DNA of 64,000 nucleotides from Paenibacillus azoreducens (GCF_021654775.1 NZ_AP025343.1:3501501-3565500); one strand, 5' to 3'. Counted from the first letter of the stretch, positions 16,472 through 25,924 are shown. The notes: generated by a model from the letters alone, not told the origin. Numbers and translations are program-made.

Positions 16472-18799
16472 TTAGTCTTGATCAGAAACGGTTTCAGACT
16501 TCACTTCATCACTCCACTCACTATAACCAGCAAAGTTTTTAGCCCTTATCCTTACCGTATGGCTGGAGCGCGGCGCAAGACCTGTTTGCGAGAAATCACT
16601 AGTAACATTACTTATCACTCTGTCATCAAACATCATGTCGTATTGTAGTGCTCCTGGTGAATCATCCCATTTAATATTTAGAATGGATGCATTTTCAGCC
16701 ACAACAGTCAAATTTTCTGGAATGGGAGATATTTGAGGGAATTCTCCTGAACCAAACATAAACCAGTTCAGTTTGCACATATTGTGACATGCACCATGAA
16801 ACACAAGATATACCTTTTGGATTCCAGCAACTTTTTTAGTAAGGTCACTCTTCACATTGACATACTGATCGATATCACCCGTATTTGGAATATGAAGTGT
16901 ACTTATTAACTCGCCATTCATGCGATCAAGTCTAACTTCAATCGTGCCTCCTGTTAAGGAACTTGCTACTCGCACATTAAACCATGCTGCATCACCAGCA
17001 CCGAAATCAACTTGATCATACTGCAGCCAATCTCCGTCTTTAAGATTCGATATACTTAAATTATAGTCACAGTTCGGATCATCACATGTCCATTCTGTTT
17101 TTGAGTTGATTTGCAGTTCCTTATCTGAAACAAACTTTTGATCGTCATAGCGCTCAGCATCAATTTTTCTATTTAATCCAAAGAGGTTACCCTGATGTTC
17201 TGTCGTTGTCAGTTCAAAGGAATCAACATCTACATATCCACCAAGCTTTATTGTTGCATAATTGAAAATACCAAATCGCATTCCGACATAGGTTCCGTAA
17301 CGCATATCGTATCTTCCGCCAAGTCTAGTAAAGTGAATACCATCTAGACTATATGAGAACTCCATTCGATATTCATGTCTTGGAGTCTCAGCTCTCAACC
17401 ACACATCTATAATCCCTGCAGATAGACTCATGGATGCATGTTCTGTCAAATTATCATGAATAACGATCGATTTATGACCATCCACATTTTTGATCCCGAT
17501 GAAGGTAAAACCTTTTTGTATTAAACATAGACCTGCCGTATCGCCATCGGCCATAAAACTCACATCTAGCTTAACAGTCCCTATACAATCAGGACCCACT
17601 ACCCTCTGTGTAAGCGTATTTCTTGCGTAGGTTAAGTTATTTGTTACGCTTGAAGTTTTAAGTCTCATATACCCTGGTCTTTCATCGAGACACCATTTCC
17701 CATTATCCGGATTGTGATTCCATTGCCATTGCAACCCGAGCTTATTCGTGCTAAAGTCATCCGAAGCTTGCAGCGCTTTGGGTTGGGCAGGCTCTAAATT
17801 GGGAATATTAGGCTTTCGATGTGTAACAACAGCCTTCTCCCCATCTACCTGCCCCATGTATGGCCAACCATTCTTCCATGTCACGGGCTGCAGTGTAGGA
17901 ACTCTTCCCAGTTTGGATCTATCTTGGAATATGATTGCCCACCATTCTGAAGCCCCATTTTCCTGAGGAACATCGACAATCCCTCCCTGATGAATGCCGT
18001 TCCCCCAGAAGTTCATGAAGCTTGTCATGATATCTTCCACTTCATAAGGTCCATTGGCTAAGTCCTTTGTTCGAATGGCAACTTCTTTTTTGGAACCATG
18101 CTTCCAAATTGGCGTTGTTAGAATATAGTAGAAGCCATTGATTTTATATACATGTGCGCCTTCATTATATCCATTGTAACGATGACCAGGGCATGGATAA
18201 GAATAGATCTTCTTACCGTTTCTTCTGGCACCAGGTTCTCTCTTGGATAGGATCGATAGCTGCCCTGTTTCATCGTCTACGATCTCTAACTCACTAAGAT
18301 AGAGTTCTCCTTGACCATGTACGACATAGATTTTTCCATCATCGTCAAAAAATAACCCTGGATCATAAAGTTCATCTTCCAGTTTAAACAGTGTCCAAGG
18401 CCCTTTCGCACAATATGCAATACTTACATATGCGGTATCATCATTGATATTAAACATGAGGTAAAATTTACCGTTGTGATACCGTAAGCTTGTTGCCCAT
18501 GGACCTTCATCGTACACATCGCCGTTGATAAGGTCGTATCTGTCGCCTTCCATTCGATCTACGGCATAACTTTCATATTCCCAATTCACTAAGTCTTTGG
18601 AACTCATAATGGGACACCCCGGAAATAAATGCATGCTTGTTGAAGACATGTAGTATGTGTCACCAACTCTGATAACATCATTATCCGGATAGTCGCCCCA
18701 CATTATTGGATTAGTATAGGTACCATTTCCATTGTCAGCAATCCATCCATACGTAGATGTACATGTAGGAGTCGTAATATCCGTAACTTTTCTTCTCAT
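16472..18799 (-). CDS. Multidomain GH43 glycosidase (arabinofuranosidase/xylosidase/galactosidase type)
   Basis: 775 residues, no signal peptide. Residues 25-330 are a five-bladed GH43 propeller: NPIMWGDYPDNDVIRVGDTYY holds the base Asp, DPGLFFDDDGKIYVVHGQGE the pKa modulator and YNEGAHVYKINGFYYIL the general acid. Residues 345-540 match the GH43 C-terminal beta-sandwich (LGLQWQWNHNPDNGKW, LTQRVVG, FSYSLDGIHFTRLGGRYDMRYGTYVGMRFGIFNYA). Residues 545-690 look like a CBM6-type module (LKDGDWLQYDQVDFG, WFNVRVASSLTGGTIEVRLD, KVYLVFHGACHNMCKLNWFMFG). The last 85 residues are a fibronectin type III domain (TVRIRAKNFAGYSEWSDEV). FN3 and CBM on an apparently cytoplasmic enzyme are unusual. The DNA is visibly more AT-rich than the GH35 and regulator genes. 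Confidence 0.93.
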   Translation of the reverse strand: MRRKVTDITTPTCTSTYGWIADNGNGTYTNPIMWGDYPDNDVIRVGDTYYMSSTSMHLFPGCPIMSSKDLVNWEYESYAVDRMEGDRYDLINGDVYDEGPWATSLRYHNGKFYLMFNINDDTAYVSIAYCAKGPWTLFKLEDELYDPGLFFDDDGKIYVVHGQGELYLSELEIVDDETGQLSILSKREPGARRNGKKIYSYPCPGHRYNGYNEGAHVYKINGFYYILTTPIWKHGSKKEVAIRTKDLANGPYEVEDIMTSFMNFWGNGIHQGGIVDVPQENGASEWWAIIFQDRSKLGRVPTLQPVTWKNGWPYMGQVDGEKAVVTHRKPNIPNLEPAQPKALQASDDFSTNKLGLQWQWNHNPDNGKWCLDERPGYMRLKTSSVTNNLTYARNTLTQRVVGPDCIGTVKLDVSFMADGDTAGLCLIQKGFTFIGIKNVDGHKSIVIHDNLTEHASMSLSAGIIDVWLRAETPRHEYRMEFSYSLDGIHFTRLGGRYDMRYGTYVGMRFGIFNYATIKLGGYVDVDSFELTTTEHQGNLFGLNRKIDAERYDDQKFVSDKELQINSKTEWTCDDPNCDYNLSISNLKDGDWLQYDQVDFGAGDAAWFNVRVASSLTGGTIEVRLDRMNGELISTLHIPNTGDIDQYVNVKSDLTKKVAGIQKVYLVFHGACHNMCKLNWFMFGSGEFPQISPIPENLTVVAENASILNIKWDDSPGALQYDMMFDDRVISNVTSDFSQTGLAPRSSHTVRIRAKNFAGYSEWSDEVKSETVSDQD

Positions 18800-18854
18800 C
18801 GTTCAAAGTACCTCCAATTTTATAAGGAATCATTACATAGTTCAATAAGAGTTG

Positions 18855-18870
18855 GCAATCAGTCCTTATA
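18855..18870 (-). repeat. Second copy of the 16-bp leader element
   Basis: Exact match to 16346-16361, 56 bases upstream of the GH43 ATG. Here it is too far from the start to act as the ribosome binding site, so it may be a duplicated leader or a regulatory site. Confidence 0.5.
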
Positions 18871-18948
18871 AAAAAATGAAGTTATCTGCTGTTCATTTTA
18901 TTCTTCGATGCGCAGTCTAATCATCAGATGCATCCCTACAGTTCTCAA

Positions 18949-19542
18949 CTAAACTTGGACAAGTAGCTTCTTATAGAAATCATCAAGCTCGATCGATTGG
19001 CCATTATTTAATCGGGACTGTTCCGCTGCAAACGCCATAAGATGGCTGCGGACCGAAGCCGATGCGGACGTTAGGCCCTCGCTACCATTGTAGCCGCACA
19101 CTTCCTTCAGGAAGCTCCGAACAATGCCGCTGTCTCCGCCCCCATGCCCCGACGTCTGCTCTGGGATTTGAATCTCAGTGTTTTCGTGGGTAACGAAATC
19201 CATAACCTTGATTTTGCCTTCCTCGCCGCGAATTTCACCCTTTGTACCCATAATCTGAATGCGCCGTTCCTGATGTCGAGTAAATCCGCACATACTGAAT
19301 GTTGCAGTTGCACCGCCTGTGAATTCCATGTTGACGACTTGATGGTCCACTACATTGTTATCGCTCTTGTAGACACAACGACCGTAATTTGTTTCCTTTA
19401 AGCCCTTCACAATGTTTTCCCGCGTAAGATCTTCGGTAAAATGCCGCGCCCAAGCTTGCCCTTCGCCTAAGTAGAAGCGTGGCGCCGAATATGGACAACT
19501 AGCTTCAATTGCACAGCCGATGCAAGTACAAACCAATTTCAT
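18949..19542 (-). pseudogene. Gfo/Idh/MocA-family oxidoreductase, C-terminal half only
   Basis: 197 readable codons covering only the second half of a roughly 430-residue family. The features are those of the C-terminal domain: CPYSAPRFYLGE, ENIVKGLKETNYGRCVYKSDNNVVDHQVVNMEFTGGATATF, RRIQIMGTKGEIRGEEGKI, HGGGDSGIVRSFLKEV. The N-terminal Rossmann domain with its GxGxxG NAD-binding motif and the catalytic EKP motif are missing; the upstream DNA is a terminator and then the solute-binding protein gene. A deletion therefore removed the 5' half. Such enzymes oxidise sugars in glycan loci, so the loss may have altered the pathway. Confidence 0.85.
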
Positions 19543-19573
19543 AACAGCCGAAATACTTCCAAATCCAAAAATT

Positions 19574-19604
19574 GAAAGAGTATACTATAAAGGTATATTC
19601 TTTC
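19574..19604 (-). terminator. Terminator of the LplA gene
   Basis: On the coding strand GAAAGAATATACC pairs with GTATACTCTTTC and is followed by AATTTTT, 19 bases after the LplA stop. Confidence 0.8.
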
Positions 19605-19622
19605 ATTTTCACAAACCTGAAG

Positions 19623-21251
19623 TTATTTGCCGTTCACTTTACTCAGATTATCCTGCCACTTCTTCTTTACAAACTCGAGCACTTTAGGAAAGCCGGCTTT
19701 ATTCATGTCTTCGTTCGCCTTGTTCAGAATCGATACCACTTCCTCGTCGCTCTTGGCATAAATCATTTTGGAAAAAGCTTCATCAAAAATATCCTTCACC
19801 GACTGCTGGATAATGCCTTCATCCGAATCCCCTTGCGGGTCTGTATTCGCAAAAGGCGTAATGTCCATCGACGTCTTCCAAGCGACATTCACCTGAGCCA
19901 TCGTTTGGAAATCCCGCTCCGCCTCAGGGAGAAGGTTTTCTCTGGCCACTTTGGCATTGTCGACCCATGTCGCATTTCCGGCCATTATATTATCGGCAAT
20001 TTGCAGCTTGTCCAGTTCGGCTTTGTCCATCGATTTATATTTATCGTTAGGCAACGGAAATCCATTCTCGTCCTTTTTATCCCAAAGGAATCCCGGGGGT
20101 CCGAAGAAGAGAACTGCTTGCCCCTCGTCGCTTGTAGCCCAATCGAGGTACGCAAAAATACGTTCAGGATCCTTCGCATTCTTTGTAATGACGATTTTCC
20201 CTCCGCCTTCTCTGCCGGTATAGTTAGGATAAATTTTGTTCTTGTCCAAACCTTCTTTGTGTACTGGCCAAATAAATTCGTAACCACCTTCAGGATCTTG
20301 GGCGCGGAGGGTCGAATTCGGAACGCGGGCTCTTCCCGATAAGTTCACATTTAGGGCAACAGCTACTCTTCCTTGACTTAGTTTCTCTATCATTTGATCA
20401 GACTTTTGTGTAAACACATCCTGTGTCATCAGCTTGTCGCGATATAATCGGCTGGCAAACAGAATGAACTCTTTGAAAGCTGGGTCTTCTGTAATCGGCT
20501 TCACCATGTCGCCGTCTGGATAGAACATTCTGCTCACAAAATACGGCGGGGTGTTTTCTTTAAATGCTGAGTACAACATCTTGATATCGTAAGGACCGCC
20601 GACTTCAAGTGGAATCACATTCGGATATTTTGCTTTGACTGCTCTCAGGTAGTTCTCTAGATCCGTTGTTGTCTCCAGCTTCGGCGAACCCATCTCTTTG
20701 TAGATTTTTCGGTTTACAGCATAACCGCCGTTTCCGTTTAGATGATCACCACCGACATACCAGTCTGGAACCATATACAATTTACCGTCATCCGAACGGT
20801 TGACATTAAGGATCATATCGCCAGCAGATTTCTTGAGATTCGGATATTTATCAAGGTACGAATCAAGTTCCACCACTTGGCCTTCGCTGATCAGCCGGTC
20901 GAGCTCCGGTCCCGGTCCAAGCGCAATCACGTCAGGCAGCTCACCGCTCGCATACATCGCGTTGAATCGTTGCTTTGCATTGCCGTTTGTCGGAAGATAA
21001 TCAACCGTTACCTTCTTGTTTTCCTGAATCCACTTGGTGGTTACCGTCTCTCCCCAAGCAGCAGGCTGCCATCCGTCGTCAAAGTTGTACATCGTAAACT
21101 TAAGCGGCTGATCCTTGCTTGCAGCTTCCCCTGCATTCCCATTCTGTTCTGCTGCTTTCTTCTCGTCTTTGTCGCTTCCGCAGCCAGCTAGCAGTGTACT
21201 GCAAGTTAGAACCGCGGTCAGCATACAGGTCAGCCATTTTTTCTTATTCAT
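19623..21251 (-). CDS. LplA-type sugar ABC transporter substrate-binding lipoprotein
   Basis: 542 residues. Signal peptide with lipobox LLAGC (Cys at about residue 24), then an acidic linker KDEKKAAEQ. The body has the features of the long LplA/YtcQ binding proteins: MYNFDDGWQPAAWGETVTTKWIQENKKVTVD, ASGELPDVIALGP, GGYAVNRKIYKEMGSPK, EFIWPVHKEGLDKNKIYPNYTGREGGGKIVITKNAKDPERIFAYLDWATSDEGQ. It follows the two permease genes in the order LplB, LplC, LplA. It captures an oligosaccharide outside the cell and delivers it to the permeases; the ATPase is not encoded here and is probably the shared MsmX type. Confidence 0.95.
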   Translation of the reverse strand: MNKKKWLTCMLTAVLTCSTLLAGCGSDKDEKKAAEQNGNAGEAASKDQPLKFTMYNFDDGWQPAAWGETVTTKWIQENKKVTVDYLPTNGNAKQRFNAMYASGELPDVIALGPGPELDRLISEGQVVELDSYLDKYPNLKKSAGDMILNVNRSDDGKLYMVPDWYVGGDHLNGNGGYAVNRKIYKEMGSPKLETTTDLENYLRAVKAKYPNVIPLEVGGPYDIKMLYSAFKENTPPYFVSRMFYPDGDMVKPITEDPAFKEFILFASRLYRDKLMTQDVFTQKSDQMIEKLSQGRVAVALNVNLSGRARVPNSTLRAQDPEGGYEFIWPVHKEGLDKNKIYPNYTGREGGGKIVITKNAKDPERIFAYLDWATSDEGQAVLFFGPPGFLWDKKDENGFPLPNDKYKSMDKAELDKLQIADNIMAGNATWVDNAKVARENLLPEAERDFQTMAQVNVAWKTSMDITPFANTDPQGDSDEGIIQQSVKDIFDEAFSKMIYAKSDEEVVSILNKANEDMNKAGFPKVLEFVKKKWQDNLSKVNGK

Positions 21252-21315
21252 TGCATCGATTACCCCTCTCGTACAATCTCTTTATGTTATCGCCTCGCAG
21301 GCGCATAACATCTAC

Positions 21316-22209
21316 CTATTCTTTCAATGAGCCGACAAGTACCCCTTTAACAAAATACTTCTGAACGAATGGATATACCATAACAATCGGTATAGTTGCT
21401 ACCATCGTTGTCGCCATCACGATTGATTTATGCGTGACGCTCTGCGCGTTCTGCAGAAATTCCTGTTTAGTTGCACTGATCGTCGTTGAGGCTTCGAATG
21501 ACAAGATCGATTGTATCGTTTGATTAAGAATCACTTGTAATGGCAGCAGCTTCTGATTCGAAATATAGATCGATGCGTCAAACCATGCGTTCCAGTGACC
21601 TACCGCAGTGAACAGCGATAACGTCGCGATGACTGGTCCCGATACCGGCAAAACGATTCGGAAAAACGTATTCATATGATTGCATCCATCAATTCTGGCC
21701 GATTCCTCCAGTCCATCTGGGAGTCCTAGGAAAAAGGTACGAAAGATGATCATATTCCAGACGCTGATGAGACCGGGTATAATCATCACCCAGAACGTGT
21801 CCATCAAGTGAATATCCTTGATTAACAGATAACTTGGGATAAGACCGCCGCTGAAGTACATCGTAATGACGCAAAGGATCATATAGAACTTTTTGCCGAC
21901 CAATCCACGCCTCGACATCCCGTACGCAAACATGGAGGTAAATAGAATGGATAAGACCGTCCCTGTAACTGTTCTAGCAACCGTGACCCATAAAGCGTTA
22001 ATTAATCGTGCGTCCTTGAAAACATATTTGTAGTTCTGTAGTGTAAATTCTCTTGGCCATAGGGTAACGCCCCCAGTCGCCGTATCATTTCCAGCATTGA
22101 AGGAAATAACCAATGAATTCCAGAATGGATACAAAGTGACAACGGCAAGCAACAACAAGATGGTATATACCACGATATCGATTATATTATCTTCGAGTGA
22201 ACGTTTCAC
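21316..22209 (-). CDS. LplC/YtcP-type carbohydrate ABC transporter permease
   Basis: 297 residues with six predicted helices. N-terminus LEDNIIDIVVYTILLLLAVVTLYPFWNSLVISFNAG is the family signature; the EAA loop reads GLEESARIDGCNHMNTFFRIVLPVSGPVIATLSLF; the C-terminus ends KYFVKGVLVGSLKE. It forms the inner-membrane channel with the LplB-type partner encoded 24 bases upstream. The start is the ATG at 22209, with an SD-like GAAAGGAGG eight bases ahead. Confidence 0.95.
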   Translation of the reverse strand: MKRSLEDNIIDIVVYTILLLLAVVTLYPFWNSLVISFNAGNDTATGGVTLWPREFTLQNYKYVFKDARLINALWVTVARTVTGTVLSILFTSMFAYGMSRRGLVGKKFYMILCVITMYFSGGLIPSYLLIKDIHLMDTFWVMIIPGLISVWNMIIFRTFFLGLPDGLEESARIDGCNHMNTFFRIVLPVSGPVIATLSLFTAVGHWNAWFDASIYISNQKLLPLQVILNQTIQSILSFEASTTISATKQEFLQNAQSVTHKSIVMATTMVATIPIVMVYPFVQKYFVKGVLVGSLKE

Positions 22210-22233
22210 AAGCTGCCTCCTTTCATGATGCCG

Positions 22234-23109
22234 TTACCATAAGCTGGAGTTCCCCAGTTTTCTGGCGATCCAGTTCGCGATCACAAGCATACCGACACTG
22301 ATCACGCCCTTGAACAAACCAGCTGCCGTCGCATATGAGAAACGATAGTTTTCGATCCCGACACGATAGACATACGTATCGATCGTTTCCGCCACCGGCC
22401 GGAGTACGACGTTCTGGCCCTGATTGGTAAGCAGCAATATTTCTTCAAAGCCCGCATTCAAGATTTGTCCAACCTGCAAAATGAGGAAAATGATGATCAC
22501 AGGTGCTATTGACGGAATGGTAATGGATATCAACTTCCGCATCCGTCCAGCGCCATCAATCGAAGCCGCCTCATACATGTGGGGATCAACTCCCGTAATG
22601 GCCGCCAAATATACGATTGCACCAAAGCCAATTTCTTTCCAGATCCCTGATGAGATCAGAATCCCCCAGAAGTAATCGGGAATGGATAACCAATGAACAG
22701 GCTCATCGATGATGCCAAGCTTCTGCAGCAGGATGTTCACACTGCCACTATCTACTGACAACAAAGAGATGACGAATCCTGACACGATGACCCATGAAAT
22801 GAAATGGGGCAAATAACTGACCGTCTGAACGAATCGCTTGAAGAACGCGTTTTTTACTTCATTCAGCATCAAGGCAAGAATGATTGGTGCAGGGAACGCG
22901 ATGAACAGCTTCAGAAGGCTGATCACGATCGTATTCCGCATAATCTGCCAAAATTCCGGTGCGTTAAAAAACATCTTGAAGTGCTTGAAACCTACCCACC
23001 CGCTTCCGAAAAAACCTTTCGCCGGACTATAGTCCTGGAACGCTGTGAGAATCCCCCACATGGGGATATACGAAAATATGATGATCATAATGATCGCAGG
23101 GATAACCAT
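22234..23109 (-). CDS. LplB/YteP-type carbohydrate ABC transporter permease; start codon unclear
   Basis: The ATG at 23109 gives 291 residues, but the family normally begins about 13 residues earlier with a basic stretch and 'WDLQ'. In frame upstream one reads L-A-K-R-F-I-R-Q-W-D-L-Q-I-M-V, and a strong AGGAGGGG ends six bases before a TTA codon at 23146-23148, exactly where a TTG start would be expected. Either TTG has mutated to TTA or translation begins at a non-standard codon; the internal ATG lacks an SD. The rest is complete: PMWGILTAFQDYSPAKGFFGSGWVGFKHF, EAA loop DPHMYEAASIDGAGRMRKLISITIPSIAPV, C-terminal YATAAGLFKGVISVGMLVIANWIARKLGNSSLW. Confidence 0.9.
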   Translation of the reverse strand: MVIPAIIMIIIFSYIPMWGILTAFQDYSPAKGFFGSGWVGFKHFKMFFNAPEFWQIMRNTIVISLLKLFIAFPAPIILALMLNEVKNAFFKRFVQTVSYLPHFISWVIVSGFVISLLSVDSGSVNILLQKLGIIDEPVHWLSIPDYFWGILISSGIWKEIGFGAIVYLAAITGVDPHMYEAASIDGAGRMRKLISITIPSIAPVIIIFLILQVGQILNAGFEEILLLTNQGQNVVLRPVAETIDTYVYRVGIENYRFSYATAAGLFKGVISVGMLVIANWIARKLGNSSLW

Positions 23110-23229
23110 AATCTGTAGATCCCACTGGCGAATAAATCGTTTGGCTAACCGGTTCCCCTCCTAGTTTCCTTCCTGATTGCTCTCTTAAAACGAAATTGCA
23201 GCCGTACACAAGGCTGAAAAATACGCATC

Positions 23230-23240
23230 CTATCAACGAA
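23230..23240. promoter_or_regulatory. CTATCAACGAA element upstream of the permease operon
   Basis: The same 11-mer, preceded by GCA and two variable bases, occurs upstream of the GH2 gene at 25805-25815. The distances to the two starts (82 and 77 bases) are similar, so this may be the binding site of the YesN-type or AraC regulator. Confidence 0.4.
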
Positions 23241-23268
23241 AAGCGGATTCTATCAATCAAGTTGATGA

Positions 23269-25728
23269 TTACGATGTGATTGTCAACTTGTGGGTAGCAG
23301 ATTTCAGCCCTCTTGCATGGCAAGTGACGTTCACTTTACCCGGTATCGGACGCGACTTTAGCAATACCGTCGCGATGCCCGCTTCCGCCTGAACCGGATT
23401 CTCACCCACGATGACAGCGGGACCTTCAACTTCAAAAGTCACTTCATGATTGGCTGAGACCACGACAGTGCCATTGACATCCTGTATTTCGGCGTAAGCG
23501 AAGACAAAATCCGATCCGTCTGCCACAAGTTCCCTGCCGCTTTTATCGATCCGAATAGAGAGCCTTTCAGGTTCAAGCGGGGTACGTACGTTGAACTCGG
23601 CCTTATCCACGCCTGCGATTCGTCCGATCGCTTTCAGTTCACCGGGCTCATACACAACTCCTTCGAAAGTAAACGGCGCCCTATCCAGATTACGACAATT
23701 CCCACCATCATACGTAGACACCATCAGGCTGCCGGCATCGGTTCTAGACTCCATGGTACCTTCTTTCCACTTATGCTGTTCCTCGTCGGTCAGCCAGTAA
23801 TCGACTTCATAACCTGTGATGCGCTCACCATATTCCGTGTCGGGTCCTTGATCAGGCTTTTGTAAGCCTACCGATTTACCGTTCACAAACAATTCGACTT
23901 CATCACAGTTTGAATAAACGACTATCTTGGCCGGTGAGACTCGTTCCGTCCACTCATTCGCGATGAAGGCCATGGGTCCGCTATCGATTTGCTCGTGAAT
24001 CACATCGGGCTTTCTCTGACTCTGAAAGAAGTAATATACGTATTTAGGTAAGCGGAAGGTATCCAAGGCTCCGCATTCCGCCACCCAGGGATAACATCCC
24101 CGATTATGATCAATACCGACCCACGAGGCGTCCCCTAGTGACCAGCGGTTGCTGCGGTTCCGATTCAACGACCATTGATAATTCCACGCTTGCAGCAGCA
24201 GCTTCTTCTCTCCAGCGCCTCGAGGTACGCGGCTAGTACTCTCATGACCGCCAAATTCATAATCCCCGTACTCCCTGTCAAATCCTGCCTTGTCTGGCAG
24301 AACATCCTCCAACGGGCGGGACATGGTGCTATCTTCCCAGATCGTATAAGGCACATCGAAATTGACGTAAGCGGGGTTTTCCCTTCCGATCGTATCTCCC
24401 GACGTGTTCATTTGGTCTCCCGGATATTCTTCATGGGCAATCAGATGGCATTCGTGGAAAAATTCATCTGTTGCGCCTCCACGTTTGTTGTACGTTTCAT
24501 TCAAGCTGACCTCCCACATGATCATACACGGATGATTACGGTCGCGGCGGATCATATCCCGAATATTTTGCTTGGCGATCTCTTGAAATTCTCCCAATGC
24601 GCAATACTGCCAGCCAGGAACCGGCTCAACGGTCATCAGTCCGAGCTCATCACATGCGTCCAAGAAAGCCGGAGATTGTGGATAATGGCCGAGCCGTACG
24701 AAATTGAATCCGCCTTCTTTCAACTTTACCGCATCGCGGTATTGGGCATTGTTCGAAGCAGCATTTCCGATATAAGGATATTGCTGATGGCGATTCGTCC
24801 CGCGGATGACCAACCTTTCCCCATTGATCATAAAACCGTTCGCCTTGGTGAACGAAATCGTGCGGATTCCGATGCGGGTGCGAAGTTCATCAACTTTTCT
24901 GCATTCACCATCGATAATCTCCGTCAACAAGGTGTACAAATATGGATGATCCGGGTGCCAAAGGTGAGGATCTGTAAGCGTAATCATTTGTGTGAATGTG
25001 TAATCACGGCCAGCCTGAACGCTCTCGATCATACTTTCGGTCGTCCCCACGATTGTTCCTTGCTTGTTCAGGATCGTTGATACGACTTTGACATCCTTGA
25101 CCTGATCGTGATCATTCAGCACATGAGTCTGAACTTCGAGCGTTGCAGATGCTTTCGAGACGTTGGAATATTTGACGAAGATTCCGCCTCCCGCCTGCTT
25201 GCCCGCATATACCGCATCCGTCACGTGAAGTTTCTCCATGATATGAAGCTTCACATTGCGATACAATCCGCCGAAATATGAAAAATCGAGGCTCTCCAGC
25301 GGCTTGCCAGGCGGTATGGAACCGTTGTTGCGATTATCGAGCCGAATAGCAATCACATTCTCCGCCCCGAACTCTATATCTTCGGAGATGTCGATCATAA
25401 ACGGCAAATAACCACCTTTATGAACCAGCTTTGATTCCCCATTCATCCATACATGGGCTTCATGCATCGCTGCTTCGAATTCGATGAAAATCTTCTTTCC
25501 TTTCCACGTTTCATCCGCAAGGAAGCGCTTGCGATACCAGCAAAAACCTTGATAGTGCAGATCAATATGAAGGGGTTCTATTTGAGGCGTATGCGGCAAA
25601 TAAACGCATTCCCATTCATCGTCGGGCGTGTGCCTCATTTCAGCCCCCATTGTATCCCCGAGAAGAAACTTCCAGTCTTTGTTAAAATTCAATGTACTTC
25701 TACTGAGATTCGAATATTGCATCATCAT
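23269..25728 (-). CDS. GH2-family glycoside hydrolase (beta-galactosidase/glucuronidase-like)
   Basis: 819 residues, cytoplasmic. N-terminal sugar-binding jelly roll (LNFNKDWKFLLGD, VYLPHTPQIEPLH...YQGFCWYRKRF, VWMNGESKLVHKGGYLPFMIDI), an Ig-like domain, and a TIM barrel (FMINGERLVIRGTNRHQQYPYIGNA, FVRLGHYPQSPAFLDACDELGLMTVEPVPGW). E411 in MWEVSLNET is the acid/base; FDREYGDYEFGGHESTSR marks a GH2 subfamily separate from LacZ. Two further beta-sandwich domains close the protein (VYSNCDEVELFVNGKSVG, ANHEVTFEVEGPAVIVGENPV). Three ATGs in a row follow AAGGGGG; the third has the best spacing. It heads the transporter operon, so it probably acts on the imported oligosaccharide. Exact sugar not determined. 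Confidence 0.93.
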   Translation of the reverse strand: MMMQYSNLSRSTLNFNKDWKFLLGDTMGAEMRHTPDDEWECVYLPHTPQIEPLHIDLHYQGFCWYRKRFLADETWKGKKIFIEFEAAMHEAHVWMNGESKLVHKGGYLPFMIDISEDIEFGAENVIAIRLDNRNNGSIPPGKPLESLDFSYFGGLYRNVKLHIMEKLHVTDAVYAGKQAGGGIFVKYSNVSKASATLEVQTHVLNDHDQVKDVKVVSTILNKQGTIVGTTESMIESVQAGRDYTFTQMITLTDPHLWHPDHPYLYTLLTEIIDGECRKVDELRTRIGIRTISFTKANGFMINGERLVIRGTNRHQQYPYIGNAASNNAQYRDAVKLKEGGFNFVRLGHYPQSPAFLDACDELGLMTVEPVPGWQYCALGEFQEIAKQNIRDMIRRDRNHPCMIMWEVSLNETYNKRGGATDEFFHECHLIAHEEYPGDQMNTSGDTIGRENPAYVNFDVPYTIWEDSTMSRPLEDVLPDKAGFDREYGDYEFGGHESTSRVPRGAGEKKLLLQAWNYQWSLNRNRSNRWSLGDASWVGIDHNRGCYPWVAECGALDTFRLPKYVYYFFQSQRKPDVIHEQIDSGPMAFIANEWTERVSPAKIVVYSNCDEVELFVNGKSVGLQKPDQGPDTEYGERITGYEVDYWLTDEEQHKWKEGTMESRTDAGSLMVSTYDGGNCRNLDRAPFTFEGVVYEPGELKAIGRIAGVDKAEFNVRTPLEPERLSIRIDKSGRELVADGSDFVFAYAEIQDVNGTVVVSANHEVTFEVEGPAVIVGENPVQAEAGIATVLLKSRPIPGKVNVTCHARGLKSATHKLTITS

Positions 25729-25804
25729 TAGCCCCCTTAATTAATCCATATTTTATCGTTTATCAACCTGCAAAAATACTTCATTTAGCAACGATTTCTG
25801 CACT

Positions 25805-25815
25805 CTATCAACGAA
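25805..25815. promoter_or_regulatory. CTATCAACGAA element upstream of GH2
   Basis: Second occurrence of the 11-mer, 77 bases before the GH2 start; see the copy upstream of the permease operon. Confidence 0.4.
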
Positions 25816-25924
25816 CTCCACGACTAAGAAGCAAGCGGATTTAAATCGCTTAAAAATGCTGATTAGTAACATTCACAGCTATTTACTTGGCTGGTAATAC
25901 GAAATGAAAGTTTTACATTATAAA

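Noticed and set aside
18875..18905. Similarity between the GH43 leader and the last codons of the LplA gene (TGAAGTTAT.TGC.GTTCA.TTTA)
   Set aside because: About 25 bases match, which could be a trace of a lost second binding-protein gene, but it is too short to support a feature.
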